NCBI GenBank assembly: GCA_002314685.1
Contig: DCHB01000056.1
Span: 1-18,759, forward strand
DNA: 18,759 bases
Source of the DNA: Clostridiales bacterium UBA1763
GTDB taxonomy: Bacteria > Bacillota > Clostridia > Oscillospirales > Oscillospiraceae
Reading direction: 5' to 3'
The notes beneath the pieces are model-generated. The model saw only the letters and a program-made list of their open reading frames with translations, searched no databases and was not told the origin of the DNA. Shown one piece after another: positions 1 through 7,127 of the stretch. Both the position numbers and the translations under genes were made by a program. The number at the start of each line of letters is the position of its first letter. Position 1 is the stretch's first letter.

Positions 1-1
1 T

Positions 2-1666
2 GCCGCTAACGACTCTGAGGGCGGCGGTGAAGTAATCTTGGCTACAAACGTTGTGTTCTATGTTCACGATGACGTTACGCTTGATGATGATGTAAGAATC
101 TTTACGGGTAATTACTCAGCGGTTATAAAATCAAATGTCAGACTATACAGCCTGCAGCAGCTTATCGGTTACTTTACCGTTAAGGAAGGCGGCAAGGTCT
201 TTATCTACGATTCAGACAAAGCTGACTATTCGCTGTTTATGTATTCGCAGAAGGAAGCCGATGCAAGCTGTAACAGTATTTTCTACAGTAATCAGGCGCT
301 CACCTTCCAATCAAATCAGGTTAGTGCAGAAAATGACCAAAGCACAGACATCGTAACCTACAGGTCTCCTGCGTATAATCTTAGTCTTGAGGACGGTGTT
401 TTTACCGTTAACTCATCACTTGACAGCGGAAATCCGCACGGTATTCCCGCAGGAAGCACGATTACGGTGCAAAGTCATGCAACTCTCAACGTTTCGGCAA
501 ATGCACGCATCCGCACAACGGGCGGCGCTACAATACAAAACTACGGCACTGTTAAAATCGGCAATGCAACACTTGACCGCAACTCGGGTATAAAAATGGT
601 CGGTGTATTTGAGGATGACGGCGGCACAGTAACACTCCCCTACATCTATAAGGAGGGCTACACACTTCGCGGCTGGTCAATAGGCTCCGATACGACAAAG
701 CTCTATGCCGCAGGCTCCACTGTTGATGTAACAAGCGAAACTACCTTTGTAGCTCAGTGGAAGCTCGGTACAAGTGCCGACCCCTACCCCGGTGATGACT
801 CCTACGAGGATGAGAAGCCGATATACGACATTCCCATTACCGTTATTCAGTCAACCGGTGGCACTGTCACCCCCGGTACTCTCTTAGCGGCAAAGGGGCA
901 GAATATTACCTTCACTGTCACGGCAGACAGCGACTATTCAATCAAGTCCTTTATTGTTGACGGTCAGTTCGTTGAGCTTGATGAGAACTACAACTATCAG
1001 CTTGTCAGCGTAAGCCGTGAGCATACGGTAATTGCCTTCTTTACAAAAACAGTTGCCGCCAGCTATTCCGGCTGGGATAATCCGTTCAGCGATATTTCGA
1101 GCAACGATTGGTATTATCAGAGTGTACGCTACTGTGCCGCGGCGGGGCTGTTTAACGGCACAGCCGAAAAAACCTTCTCTCCCGAGGACACTATCACGCG
1201 CGAAATGATGGTAACTGTTCTGTGGCGCTTGGCGGGAAGTCCCGTTATTCCGAACGACATAGGCAGCACCTTCTCCGATGTACCCGCTGACAGCTACGCA
1301 TACGACGCTATACGCTGGGCGGCGCTGTTCAATATCGTTCAAGGCTACGGCGACGGCACCTTCGGATATAATGACGCAATAACGCGTGAACAGCTTGTGA
1401 CAATAATATTCCGCTTTGCAAAGAACTACACGGGTGTTGATGTTTCGCAGTATGACTCCACGAACATCATTTCCTATTCCGATGTTCTCCAGATATCTCA
1501 CGGCATGGCGCAGCCGTTCCAGTGGGCTGTCGGTGCGGGTATTGTAAACGGCACGACAAATACCACTCTTGAGCCGAAGGGGCTTGCAACACGCGGTCAG
1601 GCGGCTACTGTGATGTACCGCTTCTGCTCTAAGTTTGTTAATATCATTCCCGATATCGGCTTATAA
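2..1666 (+). CDS. SLH-domain surface protein with InlB-type repeat (5' end outside window)
   Basis: The reading frame is open to the left edge, so the N-terminus and any signal peptide lie outside the window; the TTG at 38 is not a credible start. The visible part begins with a beta-rich region without a recognised domain (about 40-590). An InlB B-repeat/Listeria-Bacteroides-type module follows (about 604-762: GGTVTLPYIYKEGYTLRGW, ending FVAQWK). Next is a second divergent repeat (about 823-1047: GGTVTPGTLLAAKGQ). Three S-layer homology domains end the protein (about 1079-1250, 1265-1435 and 1472-1636), with FSDI..DWYYQSV, FSDVPADSYAYDAIRW and the ITRE/ATRG motifs. SLH triplets bind pyruvylated secondary cell wall polymers, so the protein should sit on the cell surface with the N-terminal part as effector or adhesin. 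The third SLH copy is the most divergent. The specific function is unknown. Confidence 0.88.
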   Translation, partial: AANDSEGGGEVILATNVVFYVHDDVTLDDDVRIFTGNYSAVIKSNVRLYSLQQLIGYFTVKEGGKVFIYDSDKADYSLFMYSQKEADASCNSIFYSNQALTFQSNQVSAENDQSTDIVTYRSPAYNLSLEDGVFTVNSSLDSGNPHGIPAGSTITVQSHATLNVSANARIRTTGGATIQNYGTVKIGNATLDRNSGIKMVGVFEDDGGTVTLPYIYKEGYTLRGWSIGSDTTKLYAAGSTVDVTSETTFVAQWKLGTSADPYPGDDSYEDEKPIYDIPITVIQSTGGTVTPGTLLAAKGQNITFTVTADSDYSIKSFIVDGQFVELDENYNYQLVSVSREHTVIAFFTKTVAASYSGWDNPFSDISSNDWYYQSVRYCAAAGLFNGTAEKTFSPEDTITREMMVTVLWRLAGSPVIPNDIGSTFSDVPADSYAYDAIRWAALFNIVQGYGDGTFGYNDAITREQLVTIIFRFAKNYTGVDVSQYDSTNIISYSDVLQISHGMAQPFQWAVGAGIVNGTTNTTLEPKGLATRGQAATVMYRFCSKFVNIIPDIGL

Positions 1667-1680
1667 GCACATAACGAAAA

Positions 1681-1716
1681 ATACCTCTGTACCGTTCGGT
1701 ACAGAGGTATTTTAAT
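1681..1716. terminator. Bidirectional intrinsic terminator between convergent genes
   Basis: A perfect 13-bp stem (ATACCTCTGTACC / GGTACAGAGGTAT, 1681-1710) closes a GTTC loop. A T-rich run follows on the plus strand (TTTTAATTATTATTT), and the opposite side has an A-run (GAAAAAT) that gives U's for the minus transcript. It lies 14 bp after the surface-protein stop and 12 bp from the anti-sigma stop, so it probably ends both genes. Confidence 0.9.
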
Positions 1717-1722
1717 TATTAT

Positions 1723-2841
1723 TTATGATGCTTTTTCAATAAGTCCGTTTACGAAATCCTTGACTTTACTGATATTTTTTTGGTCATACCAATCGGAAAC
1801 TACATTTTCGCTCGCTTTAATGACTGCGCCTTGACTTCCGACTAATTGATTTCTGCTTTCTGCTATAACGCCCCACAGCTTTTCGCCGCTTGTTGTAATT
1901 CCCTCGTTGATATCAAGCACATAGCCTATCTGATCAACGATATCCTTTTCATCGTAATACTCGGAGAGCTTTGTATAGAAATCAGAAATCGCAGAGGCAA
2001 AGTTCACTATTTCATCGGGCTTGAGGTCATCAAGCTTAACCTCGTCACGGTATTTCTCGGGAACAACGCCCGCCGCCTCGCCTATTCTCTCAATATTCTC
2101 GGGCAAACCGACATAAACTATAAGCTGATTTAAGGTCTGAATATTTTCATCCGCAAGCTCATCAATGCTGAAATCGGGATACTGCTTACACAGCTTTTCA
2201 ATAAGCAAAACTCTGCCTGTTGAAATGTTGTATTTTGCAGAAAGCTTCTCATACGCCGAATCGTCGCTCAGCACCTGACTGAGTACAGACAAGCCATAAT
2301 CGGCATGGTTGCTGAGGGTCTTAAGTGTCTTAACGATATTTCCGCGAATTAAGTCCGCATTTTCTTCGTCTTCATCGACAACGCTGACCAAAACGGAGTT
2401 TTTAAGGTCTGTAATGTATCCCTGCTTCTGAAGCTGCTGAACAGCAGTTTTTACGGCGGCATTGCAGTCTTTTCCGATAAGCTTTGTGTTCTTCAGTATC
2501 TGCTCAGCATCGTCATTTACCGCTTCGGCAGTTATTACAACATTTCTGTCGTTAACCTCAAGCTTTATGCTCGGATTAACATCGATCATAACCGTGGTAT
2601 ATGACGACATGGGAAGTGTCAAGGTGTGGTGCCCTATGCTTACATTCGCATACTCCGTTCCGCCTATACCCGTTATCATGGCGACAGTGCCCGCGATAAA
2701 CAGAGCAAAGCAGGCGGCGACAGTATGCCATCTGCTGACCTTTATCGGCTTGGAGGCGCTTACAGCAGTGTCGTCAAACAGCTCCTGAATATATTGCTCA
2801 TCAACTGAGCCTATGTAATTTAGCAGTGTTTCCGCTTTCAC
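1723..2841 (-). CDS. RsgI-like membrane anti-sigma factor, partner of the ECF sigma factor
   Basis: The 372-residue protein has a cytoplasmic N-terminal segment (about 1-38) that would bind the sigma factor. One membrane helix follows (about 39-61, WHTVAACFALFIAGTVAMI), then a long extracytoplasmic part. Just outside the membrane is TVMIDVNPSIKLEVN (83-97), the signature of the RsgI periplasmic domain. In RsgI proteins the Asn-Pro bond in NPS(I)(E/K)LE is cleaved by autoproteolysis; here it is N89-P90. A later segment (about 215-255, YNISTGRVLLIEKLC) also looks like regions seen in clostridial RsgI-like proteins; the C-terminus is helical and unassigned. The start is GTG, preceded by a strong AAAGGAGGGG, and it overlaps the sigma stop in GTGA, so translation is probably coupled. 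The role as anti-sigma is inferred from order, topology and the RsgI motif. Confidence 0.8.
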   Translation of the reverse strand: MKAETLLNYIGSVDEQYIQELFDDTAVSASKPIKVSRWHTVAACFALFIAGTVAMITGIGGTEYANVSIGHHTLTLPMSSYTTVMIDVNPSIKLEVNDRNVVITAEAVNDDAEQILKNTKLIGKDCNAAVKTAVQQLQKQGYITDLKNSVLVSVVDEDEENADLIRGNIVKTLKTLSNHADYGLSVLSQVLSDDSAYEKLSAKYNISTGRVLLIEKLCKQYPDFSIDELADENIQTLNQLIVYVGLPENIERIGEAAGVVPEKYRDEVKLDDLKPDEIVNFASAISDFYTKLSEYYDEKDIVDQIGYVLDINEGITTSGEKLWGVIAESRNQLVGSQGAVIKASENVVSDWYDQKNISKVKDFVNGLIEKAS

Positions 2842-3398
2842 AGTGCAATCCCCTCCTTTATCATGTGTCGTTTAAGCTTTTCTCTTAATCGGAAAAGCAT
2901 AGTTGTTGTTTTGGACTCGGAAATGTCATATCTTTTCGCAATGTCCGCAATAGAGTCGAGCATCCAATATCTGCGCATGAAAACACCCCGCTCAACAGCA
3001 TTAAGTCCTTTTAAGAACTTATTGATGGCGGATATAATCTCCGACGAGTCTTCTCTGCGTTCAAGCTCATCAATTCCCGAAATACACTCTGACAGCTCAT
3101 CAAGTGCAAGCGGAATTTCTCCGCCTCCGCGCTTATCGCTGTTTTTGCTTCTGAGCTTATCAAGTGCAAGATTGCGGGTTATCTTACCGATGAACGATGA
3201 CAGCGATGTAGGCTCATTCGGCGGAATACTTCCCCATGCACGCATAAACGCGTCATTGACGCATTCCTCACTGTCTTCGTCATTACCGAGAATATTGAAG
3301 GCTATTTTATGACAGTATCGGCCGTATTTATTTTCTGTTTGCTTTATTGCTTCTTCAGATCGTTGAAGATAAAGCTCAATTATTTCACGGTCGTCCAA
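2838..3398 (-). CDS. ECF-type RNA polymerase sigma factor
   Basis: The 186-residue protein has the two-domain ECF layout. Sigma-2 is at about 20-85, including GNDEDSEECVNDAFMRAW and the IGKITRNLALDKLR helix that contacts the -10 element. Sigma-4 is at about 120-182, with a helix-turn-helix around IADIAKRYDISESKTTTMLFRLREKLK. There is no sigma-1.1 or sigma-3 domain. The linker (86-118) is acidic and glycine-rich. Translation starts at TTG with AGGAG seven bases upstream; no in-frame ATG fits better. It is first in a two-gene operon with the anti-sigma factor, overlapping it by 4 bp. It should release a cell-envelope stress regulon when the anti-sigma is processed; the inducing signal cannot be read from the sequence. 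Confidence 0.9.
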   Translation of the reverse strand: MDDREIIELYLQRSEEAIKQTENKYGRYCHKIAFNILGNDEDSEECVNDAFMRAWGSIPPNEPTSLSSFIGKITRNLALDKLRSKNSDKRGGGEIPLALDELSECISGIDELERREDSSEIISAINKFLKGLNAVERGVFMRRYWMLDSIADIAKRYDISESKTTTMLFRLREKLKRHMIKEGIAL

Positions 3399-3426
3399 GC
3401 TGCTGCTCCTATCTCTATAATATTAA

Positions 3427-3452
3427 GACGAATTCTTGCTCTAAGTATTACA
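3427..3452 (-). promoter_or_regulatory. Putative ECF promoter of the sigma/anti-sigma operon
   Basis: On the minus strand TGTAAT (3452-3447) is followed after exactly 16 bases by CGTC (3430-3427). This resembles ECF promoters of the TGTAAC-N16-CGTC type used by SigX/SigW-like factors. Transcription would start near 3420, about 22 bp before the TTG start. It suggests the sigma factor drives its own operon. Confidence 0.5.
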
Positions 3453-3522
3453 TTTTCATTACAAAAATACAAGGATTATTTTTTAATTTTTAATCTTGTG
3501 ATACAAATTTCGTCTTTTGTAG

Positions 3523-3551
3523 TTGTACCGATTTGCGATTTGTGATATATT
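3523..3551 (+). promoter_or_regulatory. Sigma-A promoter of the cdsA cluster
   Basis: TTGTAC (3523-3528), a 17-bp spacer and TATATT (3546-3551), with a TGA extended -10 (3543-3545). The predicted start is near 3558, leaving a leader of about 40 bp before cdsA. It is divergent to the sigma-operon promoter in the same 200-bp gap. Confidence 0.6.
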
Positions 3552-3599
3552 TATCGAAAATATTTTTAATATTCGCTTAATACGAAAGAAGGAATTTAA

Positions 3600-4394
3600 T
3601 TGAAAACCCGTGTTATTTCGGCGATTGTTCTCATAGCAGTTGTAGTAGCCTGCTTTGCAATTTCGCCCATTACCCGAACATTGTTCCTGCTTGCCGCGCT
3701 TATTTTGGGCATTCGTGAAATGTGCCGCGCAATAGCTCATTTGGATATTAAGTGCTGCAGCTGGGTTTTGTATGCTTACGCCGCATTGTCCGTTCTCGGC
3801 ATATATCTTATTGCGGGAAATGAATTTAAGGAAGCCTTGTTCTTCCTTGCTGTATTTGCAGTATTTACAGCGGGAATACTTAACAAGGACATAAGCGGTA
3901 AGGGTGCTCTTGCAAGTCTTGCCGTGCTTATTTATCCCACCGTGCCCTTTTTAATTATCGTAAAGCTTGCTCTGAGCGATTATTGGATTCCCGTTTTTGC
4001 AATCGGCTGTGTTTCTACATGGATTTGCGACTCATTTGCCCTTTTCGGCGGCAAATGGTTCGGCAAAAACAAGCTCGCACCCGAGGTCAGCCCCAACAAG
4101 ACAATCGAAGGTACTCTGACGGGCGCGGCGGCGGCTACTCTTATGGGTATCGCTTTGTTCTTTGCACTTAAATCAAACTATGATATTCCTCTCATTCGCT
4201 GTATGCTGACTGCGCTTATTTGCTCATCCTTCGGTCAGATCGGTGACCTTGCCGCATCACTTGTAAAACGCATGACAGGAATTAAGGATTACAGCAACCT
4301 CATCCCCGGTCACGGCGGAGTTATGGACAGAATTGACAGTCTGCTGTTCTCAATACCCGTTGCGTATTTCTGCATCAGCAGCTTTGTTGGCTGA
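3600..4394 (+). CDS. cdsA: Phosphatidate cytidylyltransferase (CDP-diacylglycerol synthase)
   Basis: This integral membrane enzyme converts phosphatidate and CTP to CDP-diacylglycerol, the precursor of all phosphoglycerolipids. The 264-residue product is normal for the family and mostly hydrophobic, with about seven or eight membrane segments. The C-terminal family signature (residues 220-246) is complete: SLVKRMTGIKD, then IPGHGGVMDRID with the catalytic acidic residues. Translation starts at TTG (3600) with GAAGGA six bases upstream; the next in-frame ATG is far inside the protein. It is first in a cluster with a lipid kinase (16-bp gap) and a YihY-type protein. Isoprenoid genes (uppS, dxr) that often flank cdsA are not next to it here. 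Confidence 0.95.
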   Translation: MKTRVISAIVLIAVVVACFAISPITRTLFLLAALILGIREMCRAIAHLDIKCCSWVLYAYAALSVLGIYLIAGNEFKEALFFLAVFAVFTAGILNKDISGKGALASLAVLIYPTVPFLIIVKLALSDYWIPVFAIGCVSTWICDSFALFGGKWFGKNKLAPEVSPNKTIEGTLTGAAAATLMGIALFFALKSNYDIPLIRCMLTALICSSFGQIGDLAASLVKRMTGIKDYSNLIPGHGGVMDRIDSLLFSIPVAYFCISSFVG

Positions 4395-4410
4395 TTCGGA
4401 GTAATCAATA

Positions 4411-5322
4411 ATGGAAACCAAGCTCAAAGCGTTAAATGAGCTCAAAAAAATGATGCTCATAATAAATCCCGTATCGGGTAGGCGCACGTCCCTTCGCTTT
4501 TTGCCCGACATTATCCGTATTTTTAATGAAAATTCGTACTTCGTCAGCGTATTTCCCACGGGTAAGCGCGGCGATGCAACCGCCTTTGCTTATACCTATT
4601 CCGCAGATTTTGATATTGTTGTCTGCATAGGCGGTGACGGTACACTGAACGAAACCGTTACGGGAATAGTAAAGGCAGGAAGTACAACTCCAATAGGTTA
4701 CATCCCCTCGGGCAGTACAAACGATTTTGCTATGTGCCACGGAATATCATTCGATATGCTTACTGCCGCAATGAATATTGTCACGGGAACTGCCAAGTCT
4801 CTCGATATTGGCAAATTCGGTGACAAATACTTCAATTACGTTTCCGCCTTCGGCGCATTTTCATGGCTATCGTACACGACCTCGCAGAATATGAAAAATG
4901 TTCTCGGTCACTCGGCGTATTATATTGACGCTGTTAAAGACATTCCAAAGCTCAAATCTCATCATTTGAAGTTTGTTGCTGACGGCATCAGCTATGAGGG
5001 AGATTATATCTTCGGTGCTGTTTGCAACACCACCTCTGTTGCAGGTGCATTCCAGCTCCCCGATAATATGGTTGACACCTCCGACGGTGTGTTTGAAGTC
5101 CTGCTTGTTCATAATCCGCACTCGCTTATAGATTGGCAAAGCATTTTGACGGGTGTTCTTACCGAGGATTATTCCTCGCCGTTTCTTGAGCTGTTCAATG
5201 CAAAGTCTCTTAAAATTCAGTCAGATGTATGCACTGACTGGTCTTTGGACGGAGAACGCCTCGACGGTACTCCTGAAATTGAATTTTCGGTATTGGAAAG
5301 ACGACTTACACTTATCAGCTGA
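4411..5322 (+). CDS. Diacylglycerol kinase family lipid kinase (DagK/YegS/BmrU type)
   Basis: It probably phosphorylates diacylglycerol, or a related lipid alcohol, with ATP to recycle it to phosphatidate. The 303-residue soluble or peripheral protein has the family hallmarks: LIINPVSGR (16-24), the nucleotide-binding GGDGTLNE (74-81) and the second loop PSGSTNDFA (99-107). The C-terminal beta-rich half carries the DGVFEV and SLDGE motifs (DGE near 265). The ATG follows CGGAGT at nine bases. Its place directly after cdsA fits recycling of diacylglycerol to the CdsA substrate. YegS-type enzymes can act on other lipids, so the exact substrate is uncertain. Confidence 0.85.
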   Translation: METKLKALNELKKMMLIINPVSGRRTSLRFLPDIIRIFNENSYFVSVFPTGKRGDATAFAYTYSADFDIVVCIGGDGTLNETVTGIVKAGSTTPIGYIPSGSTNDFAMCHGISFDMLTAAMNIVTGTAKSLDIGKFGDKYFNYVSAFGAFSWLSYTTSQNMKNVLGHSAYYIDAVKDIPKLKSHHLKFVADGISYEGDYIFGAVCNTTSVAGAFQLPDNMVDTSDGVFEVLLVHNPHSLIDWQSILTGVLTEDYSSPFLELFNAKSLKIQSDVCTDWSLDGERLDGTPEIEFSVLERRLTLIS

Positions 5323-5326
5323 TAAG
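5311..5326. repeat. Perfect 16-bp palindrome over the lipid-kinase stop codon
   Basis: CTTATCAGCTGATAAG reads the same on both strands and includes the TGA stop (5320-5322). No U-run follows, so it is not a standard terminator. It could be a protein-binding site, a small RNA hairpin between cistrons, or chance. Confidence 0.4.
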
Positions 5327-5343
5327 CTGTCGTCGTATTGTGT

Positions 5344-6162
5344 ATGAAGGATCAAATTGAAAAAATAAAAATATTCATGAACGGACTCGGATCTAAAAAT
5401 ATTAACGCTCATGCCGCGGCTACTGCGTTTTATATTTTTTTGTCGCTCGTTCCGTTTGCCGCACTGCTTACCACAGTAATCCCCTATACCGGGCTTGAGC
5501 AGGATACCCTGTTTCACATGATAACGATGTATATTCCCGATGCCACGCAGTCCCTCCTTACTGAGGTCGTCAGCGATGTTTACACCGCATCTGGTGCTAT
5601 ACTTCCCATTTCTATCATTACTACCGTCTGGCTTTCAAGCCGTGCATTCTCTGCACTTATTCGTGGAGTTGAGGATATCACGGGCAGTCCGAGATTCAGC
5701 TCTTATGTTAAAAGGAGCTTTCGTGCCTGCCTCTATACATTGGGCTTGGTGCTTGCGCTTATCGTTATCCTTGTTTTAATCATCTTCGGGGATAAGATTT
5801 TAAGCCTGCCCTTAATGTCGCCCTTTGTCAAGGTCGTTGTTAAATTCAAATTCCTGCTCACAGTATTATTACTTACCGCCTCGTTTATTGCAATTTATCA
5901 CTACGTCCCCGGGGTGAAGCTTAAATTCTTCGGTCTGCTTCCAGGTGCTATATTCGCGGCTGTTGCCTGCTTTGTCTTTACATGGCTGTTCTCTCTCTTT
6001 ATTGTTTATGGCGGCACATTTTCTGCATACGGCAGTCTTGCAACAATCATTATTTCACTTTTGTGGATGTACTGGTGTATGTACCTTATATTAGTCGGTG
6101 CTTATCTTAACACTTATATCTCAAACGCGAAAAACAAAAATTCCGAAGAAACCGAAATTTAA
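5344..6162 (+). CDS. YihY/virulence factor BrkB family membrane protein
   Basis: The protein of about 273 residues has six hydrophobic segments. It carries the family pattern near the N-terminus (AHAAATAFYIFLSLVPFAALL), the central WLSSRAFSALIRGVEDI block, and the C-terminal GGTFSAYGSLATIIISLLWMYW block followed by LVGAYLN. The family was once called RNase BN, which is an error. It is now treated as membrane proteins of unknown function, perhaps in envelope or lipid transport. The ATG at 5344 is preferred; a TTG at 5338 is in frame but neither has a clear Shine-Dalgarno, so translation may be coupled to the lipid kinase 21 bp upstream. The acidic tail (KNSEETEI) is cytoplasmic if the topology is standard. 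Confidence 0.85.
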   Translation: MKDQIEKIKIFMNGLGSKNINAHAAATAFYIFLSLVPFAALLTTVIPYTGLEQDTLFHMITMYIPDATQSLLTEVVSDVYTASGAILPISIITTVWLSSRAFSALIRGVEDITGSPRFSSYVKRSFRACLYTLGLVLALIVILVLIIFGDKILSLPLMSPFVKVVVKFKFLLTVLLLTASFIAIYHYVPGVKLKFFGLLPGAIFAAVACFVFTWLFSLFIVYGGTFSAYGSLATIIISLLWMYWCMYLILVGAYLNTYISNAKNKNSEETEI

Positions 6163-6207
6163 TATACATCTGTAGCATTTTCTACACATTTTAACTATCA
6201 AGTTTTA

Positions 6208-6213
6208 TATAAT
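6208..6213 (+). promoter_or_regulatory. Possible -10 element before the acetyl-CoA-synthase-like gene
   Basis: A perfect TATAAT lies 33 bp before the start codon, but no good -35 is found 16-18 bp upstream (CACATT or ACACAT). AAAGGAG at 6231-6237 is a strong ribosome binding site for the gene. Separate transcription is plausible, not proven. Confidence 0.35.
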
Positions 6214-6246
6214 ACAATCAGAAAATAAATAAAGGAGATATATAAT

Positions 6247-6981
6247 ATGGAACTGTATAACCCCCTTATAAAATCTACAAATGAAATACTTTCAAAAGGC
6301 AAGCCCAAGACTTGGAACTACACTCCCGGCAAAGCATGGAATGACCTTGGCTCTGCTGAGCTTGTTTTGCAGAAGGATGCGGCTTATGAGCTCGGCGCAC
6401 TCGGTCTCGGCTCATCTAACTATATCTGCCCCACTACAAGCTCTGAGCTTGTAAACAAGGACCAAATTCTTCTTTACGGTCCCGATCTTAAGGACATTAA
6501 GAAGGATGTTCCCTTTGCAAGAATCGTACTTCTCCGTATCGGCGCTATTGAGGGCGAGGATGAGGAGGTCTACCGTGCTCTTAAGGACATTGAATTTTGC
6601 AAATATCATGTCTATCCCGACGGCTACATGGTTAGAATGTCCCCTGAGAGCCACCGCGAGCAGGTGCGCGTAAGCAAGAAGGCCGTTAAAAAGGGTATTA
6701 ACTTTGAGGCTGTCGGCAACCGTTATATCGAGGCATACAAGAAGGATGTCAATGTTCTGAATGTTACTGTAATATTCATTACCGATCCCAGCCTTGATTT
6801 TAACGCAATGCTCGAAAACTCAAAGAAGGCAGACGCTATCACCAACACCCTTACTCATATTATGGAGGGTCTTCCCACTGACTGCACCGTATGTCAGCTT
6901 AAGGACATCTGTGACGAGGTTGAGGGTATGAAGGAGCTCCACTTCGGTGTCGGCGATAAGGGCACTAACGAACATCACTGA
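6247..6981 (+). CDS. Short CdhC/AcsB-like protein (acetyl-CoA synthase fragment homologue)
   Basis: The 244-residue soluble protein resembles the part of the acetyl-CoA synthase (CO dehydrogenase/ACS beta) chain just before and into the A-cluster. Visible matches are the region around VRVSKKAVKKGINFEAVG (140-157), then NVTVIFITD (172-180), then cysteines C213-x2-C216-x5-C222 in TDCTVCQLKDICDEVEGM. In true ACS, CxxC is followed by a third cysteine about eight residues on, a fourth about nine later, and a downstream CGC motif for the distal nickel. Here the third spacing is shorter, and the fourth cysteine and CGC are missing. It is therefore unlikely to make acetyl-CoA by itself; a metal-binding or Fe-S role is possible. 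No CO dehydrogenase, corrinoid protein or methyltransferase is adjacent. It has its own terminator and a strong ribosome binding site. The homology call rests on recalled motifs, not on a search. Confidence 0.65.
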   Translation: MELYNPLIKSTNEILSKGKPKTWNYTPGKAWNDLGSAELVLQKDAAYELGALGLGSSNYICPTTSSELVNKDQILLYGPDLKDIKKDVPFARIVLLRIGAIEGEDEEVYRALKDIEFCKYHVYPDGYMVRMSPESHREQVRVSKKAVKKGINFEAVGNRYIEAYKKDVNVLNVTVIFITDPSLDFNAMLENSKKADAITNTLTHIMEGLPTDCTVCQLKDICDEVEGMKELHFGVGDKGTNEHH

Positions 6982-7002
6982 TTAAATTTGTTAATATGCT
7001 AA

Positions 7003-7044
7003 AACAATCGGCAGATTTTTATATCTGCCGATTGTTATTTTTAT
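7003..7044 (+). terminator. Intrinsic terminator after the acetyl-CoA-synthase-like gene
   Basis: A perfect 14-bp stem (AACAATCGGCAGAT, 7003-7016, with its complement at 7023-7036) closes a TTTTAT loop and is followed by ATTTTTATATTT. It lies 22 bp after the stop codon. Confidence 0.9.
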
Positions 7045-7061
7045 ATTTATCACAAAAATCA

Positions 7062-7091
7062 TTGACTAAATTATTATTTTTATGTTATACT
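7062..7091 (+). promoter_or_regulatory. Sigma-A promoter of the secreted SGNH hydrolase gene
   Basis: TTGACT (7062-7067), an 18-bp A/T-rich spacer and TATACT (7086-7091), with a TG extended -10 (7083-7084). Transcription would start near 7098. AAGGAGG lies just upstream of the ATG at 7128. This is one of the best consensus promoters in the window. Confidence 0.7.
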
Positions 7092-7127
7092 CGATAAAAT
7101 AAATAAAAAAATTATTAAGGAGGAAAT